Shown: positions 23,700-37,273, counted from the first letter of the stretch. The stretch: DNA of 64,000 nt from Heterodera schachtii (GCA_023374025.1 SIJG01000170.1:89132-153131); one strand, 5' to 3'. Program-made: numbers and translations. Notes: generated by a model from the sequence alone, not told the origin.

Positions 23700-24275
23700 T
23701 GTTTCTCAAACCTTTATAAAAGGTGAGTGTTCATTTGCGCCTCCACATTTGCGCCCCAATTAAAAAGAAAAAAAATTGTCTGCTTTGGCCAGAGTTAAAA
23801 TGCTTCACTTAAATGATAGGAAATTACGAGGAGGTAGCAGACATTGAGTCCACACAAACCACAAGACGAATTCTAATGAAAAGATATTTATATAAAATAA
23901 TTTAAATACTAAAAAATATTTATTATAATACATTCAAGTTGGACAAACCATAATACATTTATTTTTTTGTTTTAATTTTATTTTTTTATATTTTCTTTGT
24001 TTTTTTATTATTTTCTTGTTTTTTTTTTAATTTTCTTATGTTTTTTAAAAAGATGCTCAATCGAGCCAATGATCAATTCCTTTTGTGGTAAGTCGAAATG
24101 ACATTACGTGTAAATGTGTAGGAAGTGCCTTGCCCAAGGGCTAACGGGACTGATTTTATCAAAAAATCATCATGCACATCCAAATAACTCTTGTCTTAGC
24201 CCAAGCAATGAATGAATAGGCGTGTGCAGCAAGCAGGCTTGCTTAACGCAATCGCAACTGATAGCAAATGTTTAA
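23700..24275. other. Higher-complexity relic region
   Basis: Two stretches (23715-23880 and 24075-24270) are less AT-rich and non-repetitive, for example AAGTGCCTTGCCCAAGGGC and GCAAGCAGGCTTGCTTAACG. No frame stays open for more than about 20 codons in any direction. They are probably old insertions; identity unknown. Confidence 0.35.
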
Positions 24276-24719
24276 CTTTAAAAAAACTTAAAATTTTGCA
24301 AAGAAAAATTTAATTTATTTTGGGTTTGTTTGAAAAAGAATTGTTATTTTTAATCTCTTAAAAAATATTTTTCATGTATTTTTTATATAGAATTCTGTTT
24401 AGCTTAAATCAAATATTTTATTTAATTTTCGTTTTGTATTATGAATTTATAAAACTTTTAAATATTAAATTTTAATCCATGTATTCAAATTCTCAAAAAA
24501 TAAATTTGCTTTAAAAATTTTTTTAGTTTTGAATATTATTTAATGTTATTTTTCATTTTAAATAAATCCTCCATTGATTATTAAAATATTTTTATTATAC
24601 AAGGAAAGTAATTGTAATAATGATTATTTGGAAAGGATTGCTTAACTTCTTGGAAAAGGCGAGGCTGAGTTCGAATTTGGAGGGATCTGTTTCTACTTAA
24701 TGAATTACACAAATATTTA

Positions 24720-24822
24720 TTCATTAAAAAAATTTCCAATCTGATTAATTCAATAAAATAAAAATGGAATTGAAAGGCACATAAAATTATTAGTTAAATA
24801 TTAAAAATTTTATTAAAATTAA
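24720..24822 (+). repeat. 103-bp direct repeat, copy 1
   Basis: Almost identical to 25109-25211 (about four differences over 103 bp). Begins TATTCATTAAAAAAATT and ends TTTTATTAAAATTAA. About 290 bp separates the copies. A local duplication of non-coding sequence; too short for LTRs, and no coding lies between. Confidence 0.8.
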
Positions 24823-25108
24823 ATTCTAGATCTGCTGTTAAATCAAAAGTAAGAGATTGGCAAGAAAAGAAAACTTATTTATAATTTCGAATAATAATAG
24901 ATAGACAAGCAATAAATTTTAAAAATATTTAAATAAAAAACTAATAATTTTTTTAATAGCTTATTAAGTTTATATTGAAAGGAAAAACCAATATAAATAA
25001 AAGAATAAAAATAAAATATTTTTAAATTAAATACTATAATTACGAGAGCAGACAATTAAATAAAGAGTGTTTTGTGAATCAAAAAAGAAAAGAAAAAGAT
25101 TTGCTAAT

Positions 25109-25211
25109 ATTCATTAAAAAAATTCCAATCTGATTAATTCAATAAAATGGAAATGGAATTGAAAGTCACATAAAATTATTAGTTAAATATTAAAAAATTT
25201 TATTAAAATTA
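25109..25211 (+). repeat. 103-bp direct repeat, copy 2
   Basis: Second copy of the 24720-24822 sequence, same orientation. Confidence 0.8.
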
Positions 25212-27719
25212 ATTATTTTTATGAGCATTTCAGCAATTTCTTATTTTAATATTATCTATATTTGATCAAAGTAATGAATTTTTTGGAAATTAAGGTAGAA
25301 TTTACAAAGTTTTTTATATTATTTGTGTCTTCATTCAACTTATTTAATGATCTTTTTTTTAGAGATTTCGCAGTGTTTTTTAGTCAATTTAAAATATAAA
25401 ACGAGAATTTTGGTGCACTGGGCGTGCCGAAAGCGTAGCCGAGGGGTGGCTGAATGGAAAATGGAAATTTTGGTATAATTTCTTAAAGATTTTTACCAAA
25501 AATCAAATTTAAAAATATTTAATAAATATCCAGAATAAAAATTTAATTTTCAGACTAATGGTTTTTTATATTTTTAAATTAATTTTACATTCGTTTGATT
25601 TTTTGCATTAAATAAATTGCTGATTAGTTTCATGGTTTTGAAAAATTTTTCTAATAACACTTAATCCTATAGTTAAATTTAATTTATGAGAATCAATCTT
25701 AAATTAATATTTTTAAGGAACAAAACAATGAAAAATAAAAATAAAATGGATCCGTTAACAGTAAGATTAAAGAAGCTTAAAATTATATTGGAAACATTAA
25801 TTGTATAAAATTTATGGTAATCAGTTGAATATTAAAATGAAATTTTGTTAAGAAGACTTGCTAATATTTATAAATTTTTTTAGATAGTTTCAAAGCAAAA
25901 TTGTATTCACTTAAATTTATTATTCTCTGCTTATTTATTTCGAATTTTGTAGATAATTATTATTAATTATTTCCTATTTTTTTCATTTGAAATGAAATGG
26001 CAACTTTTTCAAGGGAAATTTAATTACAATGATTAAATATGTTTAATGAAATTTAAATAAAAAATAAATTTATATAATTACATTGAACAATTTTTAAACA
26101 TTATCAACAACGAGACCAGAAACAATTACAATTCTACTCGCATAGACGTGAGAAAAGGGTAAAAAGAGATGAAAGATACTAAAATAACTTATTTACAATT
26201 ATTTAAGAAAAGAAAAGATCATTTACATATTTTATAAAAAAAAATGAAAGCAAATAATAATTTCGATCGAATTTCGCAAGTATGCTAATGACTAAATAAA
26301 ATTGTAACAAAAACATTAAATAAAAGTAAATTTATAATTTGCAAATAATTATTAAGGAAGAGAGAAATAAAAAGTGCATTTATTAATATATTAAGTAATG
26401 CCCACAGAAAAAAGCATTTAATGATAATAAAACGCTTACCACGACAAGTGACAAATCATCACGCACCTCGTCATGAAAATAAAATAAATATTAGTTTAAA
26501 TAAATGATAACAATTTTATTGATACCTAAATAATAAAATGAATGAAAGGATCCCAATTTTTAAAAGGATTGCGTTAATATATAATAAAATAAATGTCTGA
26601 TAGCATGAAAATAAAAATACAATTTAATTCATAAACACTCAATTTAAATTAAACTTTTTTTTTAAAGTTTCGAAGAATATCTTCTAAATATATTTAAATA
26701 TTAGTCAATGCTGAAACAAAATAATTGTTCTTGTTTTATTAGTTTCATTATTTTAATGGTATTTTCATAGAGGTATTTCTGTTTTTTTTTCTTTTATTTG
26801 TGTAATTAATCACTATGATATTGCCATAAATCCAACAAATAAAAGAAAATTTTTAGAAAATTAAAATTCTATTTTTTTGACAATTAGTTTTTTAAATCCA
26901 ATCAAAAAAGCATTGCAATTTATACAAAAACTGCAGAAGGAAATAACAAGTCATGTTGAAAATACAAAAAACTTACTTTAATCAAATAAGTGAATGGGTT
27001 CTATCCGAAGACTGATACCTTGAATCCATTTTCATAATTCAAAAATATATAAAAAACACAAAAAATCAAAAAAAACATACACATGAAAATAAAATAAATG
27101 TATATTATATAAAATATCATATGCCTAATATAGCCATTAAAGACAAAAAATTTAATTATATAAATATAAAAATAGAATAAATTTTCAAATGTAAATAATT
27201 TTAAAAACAATTTTAATAAATAGAATACCGTCAATAAAATCTCATAATATATGCACTAAAAAGTCAAAAATTCAAAAACATATATATTAATTTACAAAAA
27301 ATTAAACTGGCAATATAAATATCATATTAAAACTTTGATTAAAATGAGAAGAAACTTTCAAAATATATTTTGAATCACATTTAAAATAAAAACATCAAAT
27401 TTATTATACATTTTACAGCAAATAAATAACCTAGACATTTAAAAATTATGTTTACCCAATACTTATTTTAAATAAAAAAAAATATGAAAAAACATTAAGT
27501 TAATGTGATTTTTAATGAAACATTTGCAATTTTTAATTATATCAAAAATGCTAAATGCGAATATATTAAGATAAAAACAATAATAATTATAGTCAAAATA
27601 CAAAAGAGTAATAAAATACAAAACAAAATTCTCAAAAAGATAAAATAAAAAATAGATCATCAAAAAAATAACGAATAAAAATTGGTCAAAATATATACAT
27701 AAATAGGTAAGAAATATGT
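25212..27719. other. AT-rich desert, mostly A-rich
   Basis: A few complex words are present, such as 25400-25445 (GGCGTGCCGAAAGCGTAGCC) and 26440-26472, the latter next to CATGAAAATAAAATAAAT. The small minus-strand ORFs at 27001-27234 and 27463-27663 are Phe/Ile/Tyr-rich readings of AT-rich DNA and are not supported as genes. Confidence 0.5.
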
Positions 27720-28664
27720 ATAAAAACTAGAGTGCCACGGGACCGGGAATTTTTGCCAAAACCGGGACCGGGACTTGCCGGGACCTGAGAAGCCGGGACC
27801 GGGAACCGGGACCAACCGGGAATTTTTAAAAATTCAAAAAAATTCAAAAATTTTTAAAAAAATTCAAATTTTAATTTTTTTTTAAACTGAAAATAATACA
27901 AAATTAAATTTTTATTTTGTTTTTTATTTAATAAAATCCAAAAGATAAAGCTAAATTAAATTAATAAAAATTTTCAAACAAATTTCTTTAATTATTTCAA
28001 ACAATTAATCATTTTTTGGACTAAATGATTGAATATTATTATAAATTAATATTTGCTTTTCACATCACATTCTTTCGGCGTGCTTTTTCTAAAAACTTTT
28101 GGGCAAGAAAGGGGTCCGGCGGTGCCGATAGGCGCCGCCGGGGGAAATTTTGAAAATTTGGGTGTAATTTGTTAACAGATTTTCAACAAAAAAAGGTTCG
28201 TTTTTGGAATTATTAAGCTCAATTGGTAGGATTTTCATTTAAAAAATGATAAAATATGTGTCGATTAAAAAGAATGAGGAATCATATTTGTCGATAGGAA
28301 ACCCATGGGTATACAAAAAGAAAATTAAAAATAATTTAATTTCTGTAGAGGGATTGAACCATGGGAACGAAAAAGGGAAAAGTCAAGGAGAATAGACACT
28401 AGGCCATTTTCACAATTATTAGTGTCACTCTTAAAGAATATATTTCATATTTTTTTAAATTTTTTCCTTTGGTTCATTAATTTTTCACTCAAACCCCCAT
28501 TCTTACCAGTGCTTGTTTTTCCCGGTTCCCGGTTGCCCTACCGGGACCAGGACCGGGACCTGAGCTTTTCAAAATCCGGGACCGGGAACCGGGACCGGGA
28601 CCTCGGATGACCGGGAATTCCCGGCCCGGTCCCGGTCCCGGTCCCGTGGCACTCTAATAAAAAC
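27720..28664. mobile_element. hAT-type non-autonomous element, 929 bp
   Basis: The element is 27728-28656. The terminal repeats match perfectly over 21 bp beginning TAGAGTGCCACGGGACCGGG. Identical octamers ATAAAAAC flank it (27720-27727 and 28657-28664) and fit nTnnnnAn. Both subterminal zones are arrays of CCGGGA/GGGACC words (27735-27830 and 28520-28645). The AT-rich middle also contains a GC-palindrome core at 28111-28144, probably a nested insertion. There is no transposase ORF. The 28422-28610 ORF is incidental. Confidence 0.9.
28111..28144 (+). repeat. GC-palindrome core, nested copy
   Basis: Contains CCGGCGGTGCCGATAGGCGC followed by CGCCGG, a near-perfect dyad, then AAATTTTGAAAATTTGG. 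The same family as 263-292, 437-470 and 42357-42384. Confidence 0.55.
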
Positions 28665-31600
28665 CCAAAATATGTACGAAAAATAACTAAAATTTTTTAA
28701 ATGATTAATTTTTGAAAAAATCTTCATAAAGTGTTAAATATGCATAAATGGAGGAAAAATGACCTAAATAGTTTAAGCACCTTTTAACATTTTAAAATTA
28801 TTTTGGTATTTTTTAGGGTTCATTTCAAGAGATTTATAAAAATTTTCAAAAATTCTCAAAATAAGTATAAAAAATGAAAAATTTGCAGAACTTTCTTAAT
28901 TATTATGACGTCCACCACATAAAAAATTAAAAACAGTGACATGACAAGAGTTTATAAACATATTTATATTTACAATAAAGAGATTAAAAGGCTATGTAAA
29001 TAATTAATTTATTGCAAAAATCGACACAATTTTGCTTTAATTTTTACCATACTATCTTTCATTTCACTTTGGTCGAATTGATTGTCATTATTTTAAAAGT
29101 TTGTATTATAATTCAAGATGGTTGTATTTTAATTAAATTTATTTGAATTTTTATTCAAAGTCAATGTCTAATTTTTTGAATAGAATTGAATGTTGTAGAA
29201 TTGATTTTCTAATTTAATTATTTATGTAAAATTTATTGTCTTGAGGCCCTAATATAAATGTTTTTAGCAAAGGTATCATTTTTCCTTATTTTAAGAAATG
29301 TCCCCAACTTTTCTTTCGAAAATTAATATTCGAAAACTTGGCTGATTTGTTTAATTTGTATTTGTTAATTTTTTTTTTGTTTTTTAAAACCGTTTTCTTA
29401 TTGTATGTAAATTAATTTCGTGTTTTTGTGTTGGGATGCAAACCCATAAGAATTTATTTAAAATAAATCAATTTTTTATAAAAATAAATAATCAATTCAA
29501 GAAAAAAAAGTTATTAAAAAAACATCAAATTTATATTTTTAGCAAAATGATATCAGATTAAAAAATATATAGTTTAGGTATTTGTTTCTCCTATATATTA
29601 GTAAATATACATATCGAATAACTAATAAATTGTTATAAAATTTTATTTCACTTATATTAAAATTTATTGGGCGAATTTAGCAACAACAAAATTGTTCATT
29701 TTAATTAATACTTCCGACACATTATTTTTAAAAAATTATGATATTTTCATTGGATAATATGATTCAGGCTTAATTTTAATTAATTTTATTAGTAAGGAAA
29801 AGTTTTTTTTTAATTTTTCAATTGCAATCATTGGTAACTTCAACATATGTAATCGTTAGATTAAAAAAAAAAAAATTATTATTTTATTAATTAAAAGCAA
29901 AAAATTTTAAACATGGATTATTAAAGAATTTTACATCCAAAATCATTTAAGGGGTAAAAATAATATCACATTTAAAAGTTGACTATTTAACAAAAAATTA
30001 TTTAAAAGAAATTTTAAAATTTATAAGGTGCGTCAGAAATTTATAAAATTAAATCATTTAAACTTTGGAATGCAAAATTAAAAAATAACAATTTTTAAAA
30101 ATATTTATTGGAATACTCTAGCTTTCATCAACAATATCAATGTAAAAATTAGCAGAAATTAGAAGCCATTCTAAGAGAAAAACAATTATTTCAATTTAGT
30201 TGAAAATTTTATTGTAATTTAAGCTGGTGAGATTTAAAACAGATTAGGACAAACGATTTTGAATTAACTTAATTAGAAAAAAAATTTTCTGGTAAAAATT
30301 AATAGAACAATTAAATTTAAAAAATGTTTCTTCAGGATTAAATATGCCTATTGGAAAGTGTTATCACAATATAAATGAAAAAAATTTTAGATTATCAGAA
30401 ATAAAATTACACAGCTTGATTTCAAAATTTAAAAAATTTCCACTCAATTTTATTCTTGACCATAATTTTTATGAAATTTTACTTCTTAAATGTAAATCTA
30501 CCAATAAAGAAATATTTCATGAATTTTTGCACAATAAAGCAATGAAAAATGAATAAATCAATTATCATTTAATCAAATAATTATACTATACTTTTCATAA
30601 TCCCGCAATTAAATGTAAATGTAAATAATTTATAGAAGAAATATTTAACAGAGATGAAAAGGCAAAATTTTATTACTTAATAAAATTGAAGCAGCCAAAA
30701 TGAAAAAAACCAAAAATTTTTAAAAAAGAAAAATCAAACTAATTTGAAAAAAATGGATAACATTATTAATTCATAAAGCATCACAACATCCTTTTCATTA
30801 ATTGATTCACTTCATTATATAAAAATAAATTGAATAAATGTAAAAAAATAAATTAAGAATTATAATCTATCTATTACATAAAAAATTATTTTTATTTTTT
30901 TGACAATAAACTAAATAAATAACATTATAAATGAAACTAAATAATAATATGAATTTAACAAACAGTTTAAAAAAATAAAAATGAAATACAAAACTTTTAA
31001 GAAGAAATAAATGTATCTATTTTTTATTATAGTTTTTGAGGCATTCCAATTATTTTTTGAAAAAAAAAACTTAGAAAATGACGAAATAATTTGTTCGGTT
31101 AATAGGTAAATGTTTTAGATACGACAAAATTCTGGAGTTTGAAGCTTCAAATTTTAACTTTTTGGTGCTTTTTATATATTTTTAAAGAAAATCACTCAAA
31201 TTCTTTAGAAAATAGAGATTTTTCGATTGATATTATATTTAACAATTAATTTAATTTTTATAAATTTAAAAAGGTTAAAAAGAGACTCTTTAAATATTTT
31301 TCTCATTTAAATTTATGTTAGTTAGCTATTAGCGTAAATAAATATAATTATTGTATGTGAATGTAAGAAATAAATTAGTTTTTCTGCCTTTTGAGAAATT
31401 AGAAAATTGGTACAAAGATTTTCATATTCAATTTTTTTTAAATAAAAATTACTTTGAAAATTCTACCTCATATATAATTTTTTTGAGTTAAATTAAAGTA
31501 TTTGCATTGCTAAAATAATCTTTGTTTAATTTATTACGTAATTTTGGTGCCTTTTTTGACTTTGGGTGCCTTTTTTCATGCCGAAACATCTTCAATCACT

Positions 31601-34030
31601 TATTATTTTTTTTTGTGATTTTTAATTATTTCTTATATTATCAGAATTATTACACATATTTATTTTTCTCGCTTTAATTCACCCTGAAGAAAATTCTTAT
31701 TACATGGTTTTTAAGTAAACTTAACGTAATAAAATAAAAATAAATAAATAAATATCTATCTATTTATTTTTTTAATTATATATTATGAAAATGTTCAATA
31801 TTTTTAATTTATTACGAATTTTAGCGATAAATTTTTGATTTTTAAATAATTTGTTTTATCAATATTGTACTGTATTTTTTAAAACAAATTAACATATTTG
31901 AATTCATATTAAATAATTATAAATTAGAATTTCTAAAATTTAATAAATTTATTTTAATTGAATTGTTTATTCGTAATTATTTTTATTTTATTTTGCCTTT
32001 TTCTAGATTTAAAATATTTTTTATTTTATTTATTTAAGTTATAGTTCATTTGACATTAATTTATTGTATTATATTTATATTTTGGGTCATGGTAAATGAA
32101 TTTATTTAATTTTTATTTTTGTTGATAATTAAATTTTAATTATTTTCTTTGAAATATAGAATTAAATATGTTAATTTAAAAATCTAAAATTTATATAAAA
32201 TTGTTACAATTTATTTAAACTATTATTTAATTTTATTTTCATGCTAAGTGGACGAGGCTTCAGCCTGTCGGTGTGGCGCCATTTCTTATTAGTGTTTTTT
32301 TTTTAATTAAAATACCATAAATATTTATGAGGAGAAAATTAATTACTACAATTTGGCTTGTTTGTTGATTTTAATTCAAATAATTTTTTATCATATTAAA
32401 TTGCTTTCCTTGTCTGATTTATAAAAAATCTTAAAATTAAATTTTTAAAAATGTAAATATAATTAGTTATGTGTGTGTAATTAGTTGTGATCAGTAATTA
32501 ATTTAGCAGCCATTCAACCGCCGGATGATTTTTTAAACCATAAAATCATTTGGTTGGTCTGTGAACTCAAATCCACTACACAATCAAAAAGAACAAATTA
32601 TCGGAAAGCAAAAAAGGTCGATTTACATGGCTTAATATAATTCTAAGCTAAAATAAACAACCAATTATTTAACTTTAATTTTGAAATGTTTTACTTTTAA
32701 AGCATGCAAATAATATTGGTTATTTTCTTTGGGTAAATCTTTTTATTATTTATGGAATAAATTTTAAGCGACTCTTCTCTGAAAACCCAATAAAATAATA
32801 ATAATTTTTTCTTTGAATAAATTTTACTAATTAATTAATTAAAAAATTATAAATATTAGTGAACATAAAAAAAGTTTGACACTAACATAAGCTGAATAGG
32901 TGGGACAATCAATATACATGAAAAAACTATATAAATGAAAATAAAAATGAGAACAAATATTTGAATTAATATTAATTATAAAATAAATCATGAAACTTCG
33001 TCCAAAGTTCACGAGACACAAGCCAACAAATATGTGCAAAATCGTGGGAAAAATAACTTAATATTATATATTTTTATTATTTTCGCTAAAGACTAAATAA
33101 ATTTGTAGAAAAAGCATAAAAAATTAATATTCAAATGTTAAATAAAATAAAAATAATAATTATTATAGAAAAGATTAAACAAAGAAAATTTAATAATTCA
33201 CCAAAAAATTATTATTCTTAAATTGTAATTTCTCTTTAAAATTATAAAAATATCCAAATATCAAAATTATTAGCAGCAAGTAGATACTTTCAAAATATCA
33301 ATAATTTTATAATTTCTGGTCGTTGATTTTGTATTTTTGCTTCTTGCCCGTGAAAAAAAAGGAAAGAGTAAAGAGAAATAAATAAATAAAAAAAAAATTT
33401 GTACAAAAAATATAAGTCAAATTATTACAATTTTTATAAATAAAAAATGAAATTTTCTTATGTTAATAAAAATAACATAAAAAAAATGCAATTATTAATA
33501 TAGAAAATGATGCCAGAACAACGAAAATTCGAATCCGATTCGGGACATGAAAACAAAATAAATAATAATTTCATATTTCAATCAAACAATTAATATAAAT
33601 TTTATATAAATAAAAAAGTAGAGGAAACGAAGTGGAAATATAAATTAAAAATATAATTTATGGATAATTATTATATAAAAAATTAATATAAATCATTTAA
33701 TAAATAAAATATTCAAGCCACCAAAAAAATCATGTATATTTATAAAAATAAAATTATATTTCGAATTTAATTATAAGCATTATTTTCAAATGAAAAGACA
33801 AATAATAAATTGAGATGGGTTTCATAAAAGCAAAAATAAAATTACACATCAAGTGTTTTTTTAATTGTAATAAAGCAATAATATGACGAAATATAAACTA
33901 ACTTTGTATTAGATTTATGATTAATATTAATTAAACAGAAATAAATTAAATATGGACCAAAATAAAAATCTTTTATATTAATTAAAAAATTTCTTTAGAG
34001 AACGAGTAATAATTGGTTTTTCAAAAATTA
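28665..34030. other. AT-rich desert
   Basis: Alternating T-rich (29000-29800, 31000-32800) and A-rich (30000-31000, 32800-34000) blocks. GC-richer words occur at 32241-32282 (after TTTTATTTTCATG) and 33505-33548 (before CATGAAAACAAAAT). A GTGCCTTTTTTGACTTTGGGTGCC remnant sits near 31549-31572. The 70-codon ORF at 30344-30556 is Lys/Phe/Asn-rich and unsupported. Confidence 0.5.
33600..33700 (+). repeat. Dispersed repeat, copy 1
   Basis: AAGTAGAGGAAACGAAGTGG then AAATATAAATTAAAAATA is repeated with small changes at 43006-43050 (AAGTAGAGGAAATGAAATGG...). Same orientation, non-coding. Confidence 0.55.
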
Positions 34031-34658
34031 AAATGGTCTTGAATAGCAGGTCGTATGGACCTGGCTCATGGCTGCACACAACTGGATTTTCAATCAACGA
34101 AATCCGTAATCCGTAATACGGGGGTCGAAAAAGAAATATTTTCCGTACACTGATCCGTGATTCGTAATTTTAAATTTTTATTTTTTTATGTTTTCGAATT
34201 TTATATATAAAAATTCCAATAGAAAAAAAGTTAAAAATCAATTATAAATTATGATTAAAATAAAAGCTTGTAAAGTCTTTTTTAATTAATAATTTATTCA
34301 CTTTATTATTTTAAAAAATAAAAGTTTTGAACTGAACCATTTTAAATAAATCTCTTGTGTTTCTCATTGAACATATTGTGCTTGATAAAGAATGAATCGC
34401 TGGTAGCTTTCTTGATCAAATATTTTTTCGGATATCTTTTTATTCTTTTTTTTTTTTACTTCCGAACTTGCGCAATTTAAATAGGTTTTATTAATTAAAA
34501 ATATCATTTAAACTCAGTTTTTTATTTTATTTTTTAAAATTTTCTTTATTTATTTAAGAATTTAATTGCTTTGCTAGTTAAAAAATTTTGGCATAAAACC
34601 TGCTTCCTAGAGCATTTTTGTCCATAACTTAGTTATTCTCTCTCGACAGAGAAAACCG
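34031..34658. other. Mixed stretch with ATCCGTAAT words
   Basis: 34040-34170 has a few ATCCGTAATCCGTAATACGG-like words and higher complexity, perhaps a decayed transposon end. The remainder is T-rich. No gene seen. Confidence 0.4.
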
Positions 34659-35130
34659 AGCGAAATTGAATTGCATGGTTGGTTAAAAACAGGTTTTTGG
34701 GCCATGGGTTCAAATCCACTTGCCTGTGAATTTTTTTCAAAATTATTTTTTGGGTTTTTGGGCCGATGATCACGAATTTGAAGTCCATTTCGTCCGATTA
34801 CGAATCCCTGGCCCAAATTCGACAAAAAAACCAAATTTAACTAAAAAAAAATTCATTTGTTTTTCTCTTTTGATCATTTTCTGGTTAACCCCCACCGATG
34901 TAATCACAAATTTCTTTCTTGAAACAAATTTTATAATTTTGTATAATTGATTTTTTGTTCGTATTTGGGTCAGGGATTCGTAATTGGGCCAAATGGATGC
35001 CAAATACTTAATTGACGGTTGCAAAAACTGCAAAAATAAAGCTTAAAAATATTTAACAGGGAAAATGGATTTGAATTCATGCCCCAAAATCCTGCTTTTA
35101 ACCAACCATGCAATTCATTTTCGCTTAATT
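34659..35130. mobile_element. Foldback element, ~165-bp arms
   Basis: The left arm 34659-34822 pairs with 34958-35130 in reverse complement. Shared blocks include AATTGCATGGTTGGTTAAAA, TTCAAATCCA and ATTACGAATCCCTG. The left arm contains GGGTTCAAATCCAC, which looks like a pol III B box, but no tRNA fold accompanies it. The small ORFs on both strands here are by-products of the inverted repeat. A passage similar to the foldback at 13720-13993 follows at 35385-35425, so the whole 34560-35560 stretch is probably a compound element. Confidence 0.65.
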
Positions 35131-36399
35131 TCCTTTGTAAAGAATGGCAAAATTTCCAATTTTTGAGGCTCATAACTCTCGAAGGAGGCAAAAAACTGCA
35201 ATGAAATAAGTTATGATTAATATCATTCGATATCCCTAAGTGTTTTTTATTTGCTTGTAACAATGCAAAAGTGTCCGTCAAGTTTGAGCAAAGCTGCAGT
35301 CAAAAGTACACAAGGTGCCAGTTTTTCAAACATTTTTGGCAATAACTTTTTTTGGGATTTAGTGAATTTTTTGAAATTTTGCAGGCTAGATAAAAACATT
35401 TTAGGCTATCGAATTACATCAAGTTTTTAATAGTGTTTTTTTTTTAATTTATTTATAATCGCTTATTTTTAGCTGCAAAATGCTTAACAAAATTCAATAA
35501 AAAAGAAAAATACACCTCTAAGAAATTACACAAAAAAATTTCAGGAAACTACACTCTGAGACATTAACAATTTTTTGTAAATATGATAAAATTTATAAAT
35601 TGCTTTTCGAGTCTGAAGATTAATTTTATTTGTCTATTAATTTTTTTTTTTTGATTATCTTCATAGATAGTTTTTGAGGCCTTTCTAACTGCTCTTTTTA
35701 TAGATCTTAATTATGAATAAATCAACAACTACTCATTAAAATATTATTATTATTCATAAAAAAATTAGTCAAAAATAATATTACTTTAAACATAGAATTT
35801 AATGTTTAAAAAAATATTCTCAAATAAAATTTATCTATAAATTATTATTTTTTAATATAAACTAATCATTTATTTTTTTAATATTAGACTAACACACAAA
35901 AAAAAAATTATGGATAAAAGTTTTGAAAAAATTATGGAAAATAACAATTATTTATATTTTATGATTATACAATAAAGAATGAAGCAAATTAATGCACCAA
36001 AAAAAAAACCCAAAAATATAGCAACAACAGTGTCAAAATGCCAAAATAATGCATATTATTTTATTGGAGAAAAATAAAAAATAGTGATTTATAGCAGAGG
36101 AAAAGCTATTTAAGAATTTATTTCAAATATAATATTTTTTAAATTTCTTTAGAAAATCATTACTCATAAAAATGTCAAAAAAATTGCGATTATAATTTGA
36201 GCAAAATAATAAAAATTATTTAAAATGTTATCCCATTTCAGATCGTCCCGAGCACTAAATTTATCGGTTCTTGATTCTTTATGTTTATTTTATAATTTTT
36301 TTGGAATTCTGGCCTCAAAAAATTATCTCTACTGTTTTTACCGGTACATGTATCGGACTTACAGTACCGGTCTTAGTCTAAAATAATTTCTTAGAATTG
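35131..36399. other. Repeat-derived then A-rich desert
   Basis: 35131-35560 continues the compound repeat. 35700-36230 is A-rich. 36235-36400 is somewhat more complex, with ACCGGTACATGTATCGG and TACAGTACCGGT words. No gene seen. Confidence 0.45.
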
Positions 36400-36404
36400 C
36401 TCAA

Positions 36405-36935
36405 CTAGTCAAGTCTCGAAAACAGAGACCGATCCCCAGTTATTTTAAGAATGTTTAATTTTTTCTGACAACCCGAAAATTTACATGAAATGAAAGCATT
36501 TATATTGCCTTGTTCATAAGAATTTTGAAAAATGAAGATAAATAATTTAAACAATATAACATTATTGATAACAAGAAATAAAGAAAAACACAATAAATAT
36601 CGTTCAACAAATAGATTATTTGTTAATCAAAAATGAATTTTTTAAATAACTTAATTTATTTTTTACTTAATTACTATTGATTGATATGCAAAAAAAAAAA
36701 ATTATTCTTTCAATATAAATGGCTATAAAGGATTAGATAATTGAATATATTTTTCTTTCTCTTCCATAAATAATGAAATGAAACCGACTCAATTGCATGT
36801 TGTACACATTAAAAACACCTTTAAAAAAAGTATTAATGACAAAATAAAACATTTGAAAAAAGAAAGCACAAATTTTTATGCCAATTTTCGCCAATAAAAA
36901 GCAATTGATGAGAGTATTTAATACAAAATTCATTT
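36405..36935. repeat. Diverged dispersed repeat, copy 1
   Basis: Shares ordered blocks with 45650-46190 in the same orientation: GTTCATAAGAATTTTGAAAAA/GTTCATGAGAATTTTGAAAAA (differing by one base), AACAAGAAATA, CACAATAAATATCGTT, TGCATGTTGTACACAT and TTTATGCCAATTT. The minus-strand readings of both copies are Phe/Ile-rich and partly similar only because the DNA is. An old transposon or duplicated spacer. Confidence 0.6.
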
Positions 36936-37251
36936 ATTCAAAATGAAAATATATGTGATAATTGTTTTTGAAGTGAGGAGAGACAATTACAATGATTAAT
37001 AATATATTTTTTTAAATATTTTTTGTACAAAAATAATCGGTTCTGTTAGATGTGATGATATTTAATTATATTAAGTATCGACACGAATACATTTATTGAT
37101 TAGTTATTTGTTGATGGGTCCACTCCCATCGACCGTTCTTTGTCATTTGTCTTATTTTGCATTTCGGTGTTTTATTTTCGGACTCTCTTAAATTGACTCC
37201 GTCGTAATTTATTATTGTTTTGTGATTATAATTTTATTCTTTATTTAACAA
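36936..37251. other. Possible LTR/5' flank of the retroelement relic
   Basis: 37050-37250 is more complex than the desert and lies directly before the gag relic. It contains TGTTGATGGGTCCACTCCCA and a dyad GATGGG...CCCATC. It could be a decayed LTR or leader. No second copy lies in the window to prove an LTR. Confidence 0.3.
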
Positions 37252-37273
37252 GTGCCTCTTTTTGAAGGCTTAA

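Noticed and set aside
28340..28420. tRNA-like minus-strand GGTTCAATCCC
   Set aside because: The T-stem does not pair and no acceptor stem is present.
30344..30556. 70-codon plus-strand ORF
   Set aside because: Lys/Phe/Asn-rich, composition equal to the desert, no signal peptide, domain or splice context.
34690..34730. tRNA gene around GGGTTCAAATCC
   Set aside because: No cloverleaf, no A box at proper spacing and no T-stem pairing.
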